From NCBI GenBank assembly GCA_002359315.1, contig DEMS01000003.1:62001-126000 (forward strand): a DNA stretch of 64,000 nt. The letters are read 5' to 3'. The DNA comes from Bacteroidetes bacterium UBA2664. Its GTDB lineage: Bacteria > Bacteroidota > Rhodothermia > Balneolales > Balneolaceae. Under the pieces are notes generated by a model that saw only the letters and a program-made list of their open reading frames with translations, searched no databases and was not told the origin of the DNA. The translations under genes were made by a program, and so were the position numbers. Of this stretch, positions 36,401 to 45,277 are shown piece after piece; the first letter of the stretch is position 1; each line of letters opens with the position of its first letter.

Positions 36401-36756
36401 CCCTGAGCATCAACCGGAAGCCGAACTACATTTGTTTGGGAAAAATCGCTATGAGAATCATAAATAATTACCGGTATCCGGTCTGTAAGTGGCGTGCCGA
36501 GATCATCAACAAGCTGCTTTAACCCGGATTCTACGGCTTCGGCTGTAAACTGTGCAAAATGGTAATTTTTTGCATCATAATAGTAGATATCAAAATGATC
36601 CGTTTCAATAAATCTCCAGTCAAATTGTTCATACTGAACCCGGTTTTTCCCGAAGTAAAAATATTGGGAAAAAGCCTCCTGTATAACTGACGTTGAGATA
36701 AAAGCTGCGAGTAAAGATGTAAGTAATATTTTATTTATTAACCGCATATGAGTCAT
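33406..36756 (-). CDS. Outer-membrane protein: gluzincin-like domain, TolB-like propeller and beta-barrel
   Basis: The 1116-residue protein has a signal peptide (to about residue 30). A zinc-peptidase-like domain follows, with HELLH at 148-152 and EEGLAEY at 181-187 supplying the third ligand (MA-clan pattern). Then come TolB/PD40 beta-propeller repeats from about 300 to 600 (ISPRGDRIAMITNKRG, LSWSPDGSQIALSSKS, VAWSPDGQKIAFDG, and later copies), an acidic linker (about 650-680), and a C-terminal domain of alternating beta strands ending in a terminal Phe (YFSIGIDF), as in Omp85/D15-type barrels. An alternative start at codon 4 (36747) is possible. It ends the operon behind rnr (5-bp gap) and tamB, suggesting a role at the outer membrane. 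Confidence 0.85.
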   Translation of the reverse strand: MTHMRLINKILLTSLLAAFISTSVIQEAFSQYFYFGKNRVQYEQFDWRFIETDHFDIYYYDAKNYHFAQFTAEAVESGLKQLVDDLGTPLTDRIPVIIYDSHSDFSQTNVVRLPVDAQGIGGVTDKYKNRMTQPFMGDYADFRRTIQHELLHAYINDVYYGGSVQSILQNNIQLVFPLWFEEGLAEYLALGWDTQTDMYMRDAVLNDYLPPISQLGGFFAYRGGQAFWYYIADQYGRPKITEIMQRIKTTQNVQQALVRSLGLSVEELSNRWNEYWRQRYFPEVAERQTLSSVASQITTRARSGSYNTSPTISPRGDRIAMITNKRGVFDVVVVDATSGQRLKTIISGADNPMFEELNILNPNLSWSPDGSQIALSSKSQGSYNLAIVNYESLETRTIKFPQLDAINSVAWSPDGQKIAFDGNMGPYQDIFVYNLETDDFLNLTNDVFNDKEPAWGPNSETVYFVSNRGDRLQPNTYLAGYSAMQHDFFFQTDLYGVRVGSSNIERLTNTPGWSEYQPAITNDGRMLFVSDQNGIPNIYEYDLNSRSIYPITDLQSGIMQISVSSDGTRLAFNSLNQGYPDIFLMRSPFSVRRNQQLTPNTWALEREEKGQTGLVPAIQYAQDLIASRQQGNYISTRIPVQTDSTLADLEAEDSEEDTTETEQDTNTSRIDFRNYEFGEAVIRDTTIQLTDDPRNFEPEGNVTEDGYFQPKEYKVQFSPDFSYSAGQLSTYYGTSAFAFISLTDLFGDHQLSFGSNLVFDLRNSDYTFQYGYLRNRTNFFTSFFHQARNYQTFFGELLRFRTFGGSVDFQYPLNRFQRVDYGISAIGIARDFSTVQGFGGRNVSNESSWFLYPQVTFTGDYTVPGFITPRSGNRYSIRLSASPPVGGDTPQFATLLGDYRQYIDIGMGYSLALRGAGAVSYGRDSQTFFMGGMLGWINQQWSDAEIPFERLADTFFTLPATPLRGHEFNTTFGDKFTLVNAEFRFPLFAAILPGPIPILPLYNLTGVAFVDAGAAWGFRNEFILQGANAPYFVKSPSLNFKVGTREVVNIDQTGQITDQETELQRVIVDGDILIGAGFGLRTILLGLPFRYDVGWPIGRNGFQNSPIHYFSIGIDF

Positions 36757-36761
36757 TAATT

Positions 36762-38912
36762 TTAGAAATCAGGTAATGATAGATCAATTTGTCTTTTATC
36801 AAGATCCGTTCGAACAACTTTAGCTTTGATGGCATCACCAAGGCGATACTTTTTTCCTTTTGACCGGCCGATCAGACAATGCATTTTTTGATGATAAACA
36901 TAATAATCGTCTTTAAGTTCACTGACTCGAATCATGCCTTCGCAATATATATCGTCTAAAAGAATATAAATACCATTTTCAGTGACACCACTGATTGTTC
37001 CGTCGAATGTTTCTCCAAGCCGATCCGTAAGAAATTCAACTTGTTTCAACTTAACGGAGTCTCTTTCCGCTTCAACAGCGTACCGTTCTCGTTCGCTGCA
37101 ATGTTCACCACTATGTTCTAATTGAGTATAAGTATATTCGGATGCCCCGGCATTATACTTTTTGAGCAATCTGTGAACGATTACATCAGGGTAACGACGA
37201 ATAGGGCTTGTAAAGTGTGCATAATGTGAAAATCCGAGTCCAAAGTGTCCAATATTTTTTGGAGAGTATTCAGCTTTTGACATCGATCTCAACATTAATC
37301 CATTGATTATATTTTCAACGGATGTACCTTCGACTTGTTTTAATAAATCATTGATTTTATTTGATGATATACGTCCATCAAGATTAAATTCAATTCCGAG
37401 GGGCTTGGCAGTTTCCCGTATGTTGTGAAGTTTTTCCAAATCCGGTTTATCATGGACTCTATAGAAAAACGGGTGGTCATTTTTTACACTTTTGGATCCT
37501 TTCTTCCGGAGTGTATCTACATGATACGCGACGGTTTTATTTGCCATCAGCATGCACTCTTCAATGAGTCTGTGGGCAAACAGTCTCTCTTTAACGATTA
37601 CTTCAATTGGTTTTCCATCGTCATTCAAAACAAATTTAGGTTCGGGCGTCTCAAAATTGATGGATCCCTGTTTAAATCTTTTTTCCAATAGAATATTTGC
37701 GAGCTTCTCCAATATTTTTAGCTCACTTTTAAATTTGTGATCAGCCTTGCCGTCCAGGATCTCTTGTACTTCATCATATACAAAACGTTGTTTCGAGTGG
37801 ATTACGGTTTCTTCCACTGAATAGTCAGCCAATTTCCCGTCCGGGGATATTTCCATGAAACAGCTATAAGTCAATTTATCTTCATGCGGACGTAAGCTGC
37901 ACACTCCGTTACTCAGGTGTTCGGGAAGCATGGGAATCACCCGGTCAACCAAATAGACACTTGTGCCTCTATGAAAAGCCTCTTCATCCAGTGCGGACCC
38001 TCTGGGCATGTAGTGAGTCACATCAGCAATATGCACGCCCAGATAGTAATTGCCATTATCCAGGATTTTGATACTTAATCCATCATCAAAATCTTTCGCA
38101 TCGGCGGGATCGATAGTGAGAACAACCTCATCTCTCATATCCCGTCTACGGGCAATCTCCTGTCCAGTTATTTCAAAGGGTATATTTTCAGCGAATCTTT
38201 CAACTTCCGGCGGAAACGATCCTTGGAATTGTTTCTCTGCCAGGATTGAGAGAATATTCGCCTCATTTGTTCCTGCTTTTCCTAATACATCGATGATTTT
38301 GGCTTGGGGATAGCCTCTCACATCATCCCATTGAACGAGCTGAAAGGTAACCTTTTCACCACTTTTTGCCCCTTTAAGATCATTTGGATCCACAAAAAAA
38401 TCGATGCGTGATGATTGAACATCCGCTTTAATTAAAAATGTATTTTTTGCAGTTTCATCCAGTGTACCTACGAAAATTGTGGTAGCTCGTTTAACAACCT
38501 CTTCGATTCGGCCCAGGGGTTTTTTACTTTTTTTATGATAACCAATCAGTTTTACACGGACGATATCACCATTCAGTGCAGTCCCCATATAACGTCTTGA
38601 TATTTTTATATCCTGGTCTCTTCCTTCCACAATCACATAACCATCTCCATGACTGGTCACGTCAAGTTTTCCTTCAACCAGACTATCATCACTCACAGCC
38701 GGTTCATTTAACCGAACCAAATTCCCTCTCGACACGATGATATGATCGAGTTGATTTAACCGATTGATACATTTCTTGATTTTACGACTTCCTTTTTTAC
38801 TGGATAATCCCAGGGCATCTGTTAAGAGTGGAATAGGGATAGATGCATCCGGATAGTTCTTTAATAGTTCAATGATGCTCTTTTCGAGCGAACTTAAGTT
38901 GCTTTTGTTCAT
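36762..38912 (-). CDS. rnr: Ribonuclease R
   Basis: The 716-residue protein has an N-terminal winged-helix-like region, cold-shock domains (about residues 80-215), the RNB catalytic domain with DPADAKDFDDGLSI (catalytic aspartates among 268-277), YLVDRVIPMLPEHLSNGVCSL and FTSPIRRYPDVIVHR, and an S1 domain at the C-terminus (about 630-715). It is a 3'-to-5' exoribonuclease that degrades structured RNA and non-stop mRNA. It sits 26 bp after tamB and 5 bp before the barrel protein. The same operon carries rqcH, another translation quality-control gene. Confidence 0.96.
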   Translation of the reverse strand: MNKSNLSSLEKSIIELLKNYPDASIPIPLLTDALGLSSKKGSRKIKKCINRLNQLDHIIVSRGNLVRLNEPAVSDDSLVEGKLDVTSHGDGYVIVEGRDQDIKISRRYMGTALNGDIVRVKLIGYHKKSKKPLGRIEEVVKRATTIFVGTLDETAKNTFLIKADVQSSRIDFFVDPNDLKGAKSGEKVTFQLVQWDDVRGYPQAKIIDVLGKAGTNEANILSILAEKQFQGSFPPEVERFAENIPFEITGQEIARRRDMRDEVVLTIDPADAKDFDDGLSIKILDNGNYYLGVHIADVTHYMPRGSALDEEAFHRGTSVYLVDRVIPMLPEHLSNGVCSLRPHEDKLTYSCFMEISPDGKLADYSVEETVIHSKQRFVYDEVQEILDGKADHKFKSELKILEKLANILLEKRFKQGSINFETPEPKFVLNDDGKPIEVIVKERLFAHRLIEECMLMANKTVAYHVDTLRKKGSKSVKNDHPFFYRVHDKPDLEKLHNIRETAKPLGIEFNLDGRISSNKINDLLKQVEGTSVENIINGLMLRSMSKAEYSPKNIGHFGLGFSHYAHFTSPIRRYPDVIVHRLLKKYNAGASEYTYTQLEHSGEHCSERERYAVEAERDSVKLKQVEFLTDRLGETFDGTISGVTENGIYILLDDIYCEGMIRVSELKDDYYVYHQKMHCLIGRSKGKKYRLGDAIKAKVVRTDLDKRQIDLSLPDF

Positions 38913-38938
38913 TAAATAATCTTTTAAAATATAAAAAT

Positions 38939-41900
38939 TTATAGATCTGCGACTGTTTCGCGATCTTCTTCTTCGTCTGGCTCATCTTGCTTTATTCCCA
39001 GAAGGGAGCGAAAAGCATTTGATATTCGTGTTTTAAGATTTTGCCATGTATTAAATTGTACCTGTGCTTCAAAACCGATTCCATTCATCTCTTGAGATTG
39101 TGTGGTTTCAATTCCACTTGTATAAGATAGTGTAGGATCCTGCCTATGGAAAGCGGTAACTGAAAAAGCTCTATTAATTCGATACGTTGCTCCCAAGTCC
39201 CCAATATCGCTCTGTTCGCCGGTGATTTGTCCTTCTCTGCGCAGTACTACGCGATCGTCAAAAAGCCTGAGTCCAACGCCCAGATCCACTTCATTTGCAG
39301 TAGTCAGGTTAAAATCGATGTCAAACGTTACGTCACTTCGTAAAAGTGAATTGATCTGATTGGAAAGAAGTGGATTAATTACCTGACTCGTAATAAGGGG
39401 GTTTACCACTGCCGTACCGGTTATATTTTCTGCGAGACCCAATCCTTGTGCCTGTTGAGAAGGTATGAAATTTCCGGTTAGCAGAATACTGGTTGCCTGA
39501 ATCAGTTTTTCGTCCTCATTCTGATTTAGTGTATTAATTTGTGAAGCGATTGTAGGATCAGAGGAATTTTCAATTCCGGTAGGCACCCTGAAGAAAAATT
39601 CATTTTCAATAGAGGTAATCGTCCCCCCAATTTGAAGAACCAAATCGATTGGTATTCTCAAATTAGGATCCACTAATGAAGCAGATCCAACTCCGGATAA
39701 CAGCGTTGATATATTTGGCCTTGCTCTGTATACAGCCGTAACATTCAAGCCGGCGTCAACCATATCTCCCGACCAATTGATTGAACCTCCTTCCTGCAGT
39801 GTAAATCGTCTTGTGAAAATATCACCACTCACAAATTGATATTCTCCGCCGCTAATATTAAACCCTCCAAACATGCTTATATTTTGATCCTCCAGTAAAA
39901 TGCGCATCTGACCGGTTCCATTTGCACTTAACATATCATTTGTAACCCGATCAAAGATCATTTGAACTTCTATTGGATTTAATGCCTGAAACTGAAGATC
40001 CATTGTAAATAATTGAAGAAAGGTGAGATCTTCCTGATCACCATTTCCATTTCCTACATTGGCAATCCGTGAAAAATGGTTCTCCCAAAATGGGATATCA
40101 AAAGATTCAACAAACTCAATAAATCTTCGATCTTGGTCGAACTCTGTTTCCGGTTCGAGCGGGATGGTAATTCGGGAATTAGAGGAGATGCTCAATGGGC
40201 GTGTTGTCCTGATAAAAGGCTCAAAATTGGTGCCCAAAATTTGTGCCTGACCTGTACCATATATTTGACCATAAAATGGTATGTCCGGATCATAACTATT
40301 ATTCATAAACTGCAAATTATTCAGATCCAGTGTGAGGTCGAGGATAGTTAATGGTGAAAATTGATCCAGATCCACCTGTCCGCTTAAAGTACCTGTTCCA
40401 CCAAACTGATCCTGAAGTCGAACATCCCTGAAAAGTAACCCATCTTCAAGATTGAAATCTACCTCTCCATCCAATGTATAACCAACATTCGTAAAAACAG
40501 GGACTCCATATACATCTTCAGCCTGAAAATTAGCTTCAAAATCAAAATCACTTTCAGATCCTCTGATAAAACCTGAACCGGAGGCTCGCCCTTGCATCTC
40601 AGTTATTATTTTTGGAACGATAAAGGAGACAATCCACATGTCGATCTCTCTCAAATCTGCATCAAAGTAAAACAGATCCTCCGCAGTATCTACCTCGTCA
40701 TCGGGAATTTTAAAGTAGCCATTCAAAAACAGATCCTGTCCTATTCCATCATTCCGTTCATAATAACTACTATATTTTTCAGGATCTGTATAGACATGAA
40801 TTTCAGTATCAAACTGTTGTAACTCTGAATTGTACAAACTGTTAATAGAAACATCACCGATAAGTCGATTCTGAATACGTCCGTCATTTACATTCAGGTT
40901 TCCTTGTATCGCCGGAATATCCAACAGAGTTCGGGTTGAGAAATTGCCATTTAAATTACCTGAAAATTGAATTCTCCCCCCAATCATTTCAGACAATAAA
41001 CTAAGATCCAAGTCTATGACTGTGTAATCTACAATATCATCAACATTATCACTGTATGTGCCATCTATTTTTAAATACTCAGTACCACTTGTCAGAATTA
41101 GATCATTGATTTCCAGTGCATTATTTCGGTTATAGCTGATCCATGGGCGGCCTTCCTGAAACCATTGATATTCGTTAGAGCCTAAATTGAAGTTATCAAT
41201 CAGAATGTCGAAGCTATTTGTTTTTAGATAACCTGTCAGGCTAGTCTCAAGTTGGATATTATCTTCAAATTTTTGAAGGTTTGAACGGACGTGTATTGAA
41301 TCATCGCGGACTGAAAGGTTTGCATAACTCTCTTTTAATTCGTTTCCAAGAAAAGAAGAGTAGTTGCTGCTGATTTGAAGATCCAGTGTGCTCGATTCGC
41401 GGAGTTTTTGATCGCTGTGAAAATTTGCTGTAAAGGCGCTATTCAGGTTGTCTGCTGCTAAATCACCGTAACGGATTCTTTCATCCTGAAGTGTTGCGGT
41501 AACCAGTAATCTATCATGAGTGGCATTGATCGTAGAGTTAAATCGGGCACTGCTTTCGAACTCCGGAAGTTCAGGCAGATATTTTCGCAAGAGAGAAACG
41601 TCTTTAATGACCATATTTATGCTCAAATCTGCATAAAGATCCTGATAAATGGGATCTGTGAGCATGGTTTCAAATCTGAGTGAATCAGTAGATCCAGTGA
41701 ACATTATTTCATCGTCAATTCTGTAATTGAGATATTGAGTCCAAAATTCTGCACTTTTTTGAAGAGTTGAAAGATTAAGAGTGCCATTCAATTCACCGTC
41801 GAAAAATGAGCTTGTAAATCTTAGCCTGCGATTGCCGTTCTCTGAATCGTTTAAATCGGCATAGAATTGATGGGGTCGAAGCTGTTGATCATTAATAGTT

Positions 41901-43636
41901 GATTCATCAATTTCCAGGCTGATTCTGCCTGTAAGATCGTCCAAATTCGTCCAATTAAGATTTGCAGAAAAAGTGGAATTAAAGTCAGTTGGGTTGGCAA
42001 AGTATTCGGTGTTAAATTTTTGCAGATCCAGTTTATTTACTTCGCCATCCGAAGTAAACCTTATGTGGCCATTATCCTGACTGTAGCGTCCATTTGCTGA
42101 AACATATAATTCATCATCATCCCCACCCTGTACGATATACCTTAATACGTTATTTGCAAAGTTGAAGTCAGCATCCAGTGAATTGATTTCATAACCAAAG
42201 ATTCTACTCCTGCTAAGATCAACAGTACTTTGAAAATTTGCATCCGGTCCGGTACCGCTGCCTTGCAGTGTAAATCGCCCCTGAATTACACTTGAATCTA
42301 ACGTATCCGTCAGAAAAGGGGTGATATCCAAAGAGTTAACTCCAAACACCAGATCATAATTTAAATGGTCTTCAAAGCCCATAGAGCCATCCAGAGAAAA
42401 AGAGCCGGCTTCCGTTACCGCTCTTACACTGCTATTAAGTTCTTGTAAATTTCCATTGAGAGACCCTCTTACGGTACTTAATTGATATCTTTCCAGATCA
42501 ACATTTCCATTCAGATAGTTTTGTGAAATCCAGTCAAGTTTTGATGGATGAATGACCATGTTATCTAAGCTGGCTTCGTAAGAAATATCATTGCTGAAAA
42601 TATTTTTTAATTCGGCAGATATTAAGATGGATGATTCATCAATATTTGCTCTGAATCGGTCAATAAAATATGTTTCCAGAGTCCCTTCAGATATTAATTC
42701 AATTTCAAGGTTGTCATCAAAAGGAGGAAATGCGCCGGTTAATTTACGAACCAGGTTGGGAGTGAGAGAGCTTTCAGTAATTTGGACACGATATTCGGCG
42801 AGTTGAAATTGATTTTTTATATCAGTTCCGTAAATATTAACCGGTGTTGCTTCAAAACTAAAGTCAGCGTAGCCAAGGGCTGTAACGACTCTGAATCTGT
42901 TCAGCTCAAAAAATTCATCATCACTATAAAATTGGCCATTTATTTGTAAAAATTGATATTCACTGTTTGGAATTTCAGCTGTGAAATCAGGAAGATCAAA
43001 AAAGATTTGTGTATCAGAGAGTTCAAGAAAGATGGAAAAATTTAGATTTTCGACACTGAATGTATTGGGTAAACCGGCCTGCTCTGGGATTTCAATGGTT
43101 TCATCTACATTAATAAACCCATTGTTTACTTGAATGATCGGTGCAAAAAGGCTGATTTGCTCTAAAAATCGAACTCTTTCGGATCGAGGTTCTAAATCAA
43201 ACAATTCAGGATTATTTTGACGAAACAGAGCTACAACAGAGAGATCCTCATCATCTGCCATAGTAAGATTTAAAATGGGGGAATTTACTTCAAATGATGA
43301 GATGGTAAAATTTCGCTGAAACAAGTTCCACCAGGTAATTTCAATTTCCATCGTGTCGAACGAGAGTACAGGATTATCCGGTTTGTTGGGCGCATAGAAA
43401 TTCCCATTGTGAAGGGTTGCACTAAACGGCAGAAAACCACTGATCTGTTCAATTTCGAGAGATCCCTCAAACTGAGTTGCAAAAAGTTCGGTAATCTCTT
43501 CATTAATGTACTCCTTACTTTGTGGGAGCTGGAGAACTCCAACAAGAATAGCCATAGACAACAGAAAAACTCCGGCCAGCGTAAAAAATGTACGCCAGAA
43601 ATAGATCCAAATTTTATATATGATACGTAAAATCAA
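38939..43636 (-). CDS. tamB: TamB-like translocation and assembly module protein
   Basis: The 1565-residue protein has one N-terminal transmembrane helix (about 11-33), a very long series of beta-strand repeats (AsmA/TamB-type beta-taco) and the conserved C-terminal TamB (DUF490) domain: FGGFNISGGEYQF, TRRFTLQEGGSINWSGD, LNVTAVYRARP, and a final stretch with VDLGVGLRLFDDRVVLRREG. It spans the periplasm and is implicated in phospholipid transport or outer-membrane protein assembly. Length is near that of large bacterial TamB proteins. It follows aroB by 8 bp. A TamA-type partner is not adjacent, but the barrel protein two genes on could play an analogous part. Confidence 0.93.
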   Translation of the reverse strand: MILRIIYKIWIYFWRTFFTLAGVFLLSMAILVGVLQLPQSKEYINEEITELFATQFEGSLEIEQISGFLPFSATLHNGNFYAPNKPDNPVLSFDTMEIEITWWNLFQRNFTISSFEVNSPILNLTMADDEDLSVVALFRQNNPELFDLEPRSERVRFLEQISLFAPIIQVNNGFINVDETIEIPEQAGLPNTFSVENLNFSIFLELSDTQIFFDLPDFTAEIPNSEYQFLQINGQFYSDDEFFELNRFRVVTALGYADFSFEATPVNIYGTDIKNQFQLAEYRVQITESSLTPNLVRKLTGAFPPFDDNLEIELISEGTLETYFIDRFRANIDESSILISAELKNIFSNDISYEASLDNMVIHPSKLDWISQNYLNGNVDLERYQLSTVRGSLNGNLQELNSSVRAVTEAGSFSLDGSMGFEDHLNYDLVFGVNSLDITPFLTDTLDSSVIQGRFTLQGSGTGPDANFQSTVDLSRSRIFGYEINSLDADFNFANNVLRYIVQGGDDDELYVSANGRYSQDNGHIRFTSDGEVNKLDLQKFNTEYFANPTDFNSTFSANLNWTNLDDLTGRISLEIDESTINDQQLRPHQFYADLNDSENGNRRLRFTSSFFDGELNGTLNLSTLQKSAEFWTQYLNYRIDDEIMFTGSTDSLRFETMLTDPIYQDLYADLSINMVIKDVSLLRKYLPELPEFESSARFNSTINATHDRLLVTATLQDERIRYGDLAADNLNSAFTANFHSDQKLRESSTLDLQISSNYSSFLGNELKESYANLSVRDDSIHVRSNLQKFEDNIQLETSLTGYLKTNSFDILIDNFNLGSNEYQWFQEGRPWISYNRNNALEINDLILTSGTEYLKIDGTYSDNVDDIVDYTVIDLDLSLLSEMIGGRIQFSGNLNGNFSTRTLLDIPAIQGNLNVNDGRIQNRLIGDVSINSLYNSELQQFDTEIHVYTDPEKYSSYYERNDGIGQDLFLNGYFKIPDDEVDTAEDLFYFDADLREIDMWIVSFIVPKIITEMQGRASGSGFIRGSESDFDFEANFQAEDVYGVPVFTNVGYTLDGEVDFNLEDGLLFRDVRLQDQFGGTGTLSGQVDLDQFSPLTILDLTLDLNNLQFMNNSYDPDIPFYGQIYGTGQAQILGTNFEPFIRTTRPLSISSNSRITIPLEPETEFDQDRRFIEFVESFDIPFWENHFSRIANVGNGNGDQEDLTFLQLFTMDLQFQALNPIEVQMIFDRVTNDMLSANGTGQMRILLEDQNISMFGGFNISGGEYQFVSGDIFTRRFTLQEGGSINWSGDMVDAGLNVTAVYRARPNISTLLSGVGSASLVDPNLRIPIDLVLQIGGTITSIENEFFFRVPTGIENSSDPTIASQINTLNQNEDEKLIQATSILLTGNFIPSQQAQGLGLAENITGTAVVNPLITSQVINPLLSNQINSLLRSDVTFDIDFNLTTANEVDLGVGLRLFDDRVVLRREGQITGEQSDIGDLGATYRINRAFSVTAFHRQDPTLSYTSGIETTQSQEMNGIGFEAQVQFNTWQNLKTRISNAFRSLLGIKQDEPDEEEDRETVADL

Positions 43637-43644
43637 AGGTCGTT

Positions 43645-44748
43645 TTAAATCCGGTTTTTTTCAATTTCATCAAAAACTATTGACCAGGAAGCTGCAATCA
43701 ACTCTCGATCATCTACCGTTTTAACGATCGGTTCCTGCCATTTATTCAATAAAACAAAAGTTAAGTTTTCACCGGTTCGTTTTTTATCGGCATTCATGTT
43801 TTCCATTAAATCATCTAAAGATAAGGCTTCTTTAGGTACTCTGTATTTATAAAGCCTTCGAAATGGTTCCAGGGGATCTGTTTTTAATGTTCCCCCTGTC
43901 GCAATTGATAAATTTTCGGCAGCTAACATTCCTAAAAAAACAGCTTCGCCATGACTAATTTGTTGAAAGTCAGCAGCTTTTTCTAATGCATGGGCAAATG
44001 TGTGCCCAAAATTTAAGAATGCCCTTATCCCTGATTCCAATTCGTCTTCTCCAACTATTTCCGCTTTTACCTTCACACATTTATCAATAAGTGAGATTAA
44101 CTTGTCGGAATCCTGAATTGACGGTTTGCCATTCAGAAAGATATTTGAATACTTAAAAATTTGTTCATTGTGAATCGCACCATATTTTAAAATTTCACTT
44201 AATCCATTCACCCATTCATTATCAGGCAGGGTATTTAGAAAGTGTATATCTGAGATCACTGCTGAAGGTTGATAAAACGAGCCGATCAAATTTTTGCCTG
44301 TTGCATGATTCACTCCTGTTTTGCCGCCAATAGCACTATCCACCATCGCCAAGAGGGTCGTAGGCACATGAATGAGCGGTATACCCCGAAGCGCTGTTGC
44401 CGCAACAAAACCTCCGAGATCTCCGGTTACCCCTCCGCCAAAAACAATCATCGGGATATTTCTGCGAATTCCATTGGCAAGCAGAAAATCTAATGTATCG
44501 GAGTAACACGAGATCGACTTACTGGCCTCCCCTTCGGGGATGATAAACTGCTGCCAATTGGATGTGATACCACGTATAGATTGATGAATATAATCCTGAT
44601 GATATTTAGCCACATTTTCATCCACGAGTAAAAAAAGCTGATCCGTAGCATGATCGCGCAAAGCATCCTGTAATTCTTTCTCGAGGATATTTTTTCCGGT
44701 TCGAATGTGATATTGATTTCCGGTTGTTTTTACAGAAGTACTAATCAT
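43645..44748 (-). CDS. aroB: 3-dehydroquinate synthase
   Basis: The 367-residue protein matches AroB: NAD-binding GGGVTGDLGGFVAATALRG, HVPTTLLAMVDSAIGGKTGVNH, KNLIGSFYQP, LSEILKYGAI, and the zinc ligands in LNFGHTFAHALE and ISHGEAVFLGML. It converts DAHP to 3-dehydroquinate, the second step of the shikimate pathway. The gene overlaps aroK by 8 bp, giving a compact aroK-aroB pair. Confidence 0.97.
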   Translation of the reverse strand: MISTSVKTTGNQYHIRTGKNILEKELQDALRDHATDQLFLLVDENVAKYHQDYIHQSIRGITSNWQQFIIPEGEASKSISCYSDTLDFLLANGIRRNIPMIVFGGGVTGDLGGFVAATALRGIPLIHVPTTLLAMVDSAIGGKTGVNHATGKNLIGSFYQPSAVISDIHFLNTLPDNEWVNGLSEILKYGAIHNEQIFKYSNIFLNGKPSIQDSDKLISLIDKCVKVKAEIVGEDELESGIRAFLNFGHTFAHALEKAADFQQISHGEAVFLGMLAAENLSIATGGTLKTDPLEPFRRLYKYRVPKEALSLDDLMENMNADKKRTGENLTFVLLNKWQEPIVKTVDDRELIAASWSIVFDEIEKNRI

Positions 44749-45277
44749 CGTTTTTAATAAGTTCTTGGATAATTAAGTCAGTTGTAATTTCATAACTTTT
44801 AGCAGTGCCAGATATAATAATATTTGATTGATGATAAAATGGCTTTCTCTCATTCAGTAGTTTGTCAATCTTCATTTTTAAATCCTGCGAATCGAGTCCA
44901 TTAATCATCGGTCTGCGCCGGCTTTTTTTTAATCGGGATATTAAGATCTCAATCGGTGTATCTATAAATATAAGAATACCACTATTCTTTATAAGATCAA
45001 CGAGTTCTTGATTTTGTAGCGATCCGCCGCCGAGTGCCAGTACGCCTTTTGGATGCTTTAAATAACGGGCCAATGTATTTCTTTCGATCTCTCTAAAACC
45101 GGCCTCTCCAATTTCTTCAAAAATCTGGGGGATCTTTTTTCCGGTATCGGATTCAATTATTGTGTCCAAGTCAGTAAAAGGGAGATTTAATTTTCTGGCA
45201 AGGTGCTTTCCAATAACAGATTTACCTGTTCCCATCATCCCACATAAGAATATGGCTGGTTTGCTATGTTGATTCAT
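44741..45277 (-). CDS. aroK: Shikimate kinase
   Basis: The 178-residue protein has the P-loop GMMGTGKSVIGK (residues 13-24), the shikimate-binding DLDTIIE and GFREIERN, GGGSLQNQEL, and a lid region with RRPMINGL. It phosphorylates shikimate with ATP. It shares one base with the end of rqcH and overlaps aroB, so the three are co-transcribed. Confidence 0.96.
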   Translation of the reverse strand: MNQHSKPAIFLCGMMGTGKSVIGKHLARKLNLPFTDLDTIIESDTGKKIPQIFEEIGEAGFREIERNTLARYLKHPKGVLALGGGSLQNQELVDLIKNSGILIFIDTPIEILISRLKKSRRRPMINGLDSQDLKMKIDKLLNERKPFYHQSNIIISGTAKSYEITTDLIIQELIKNDD

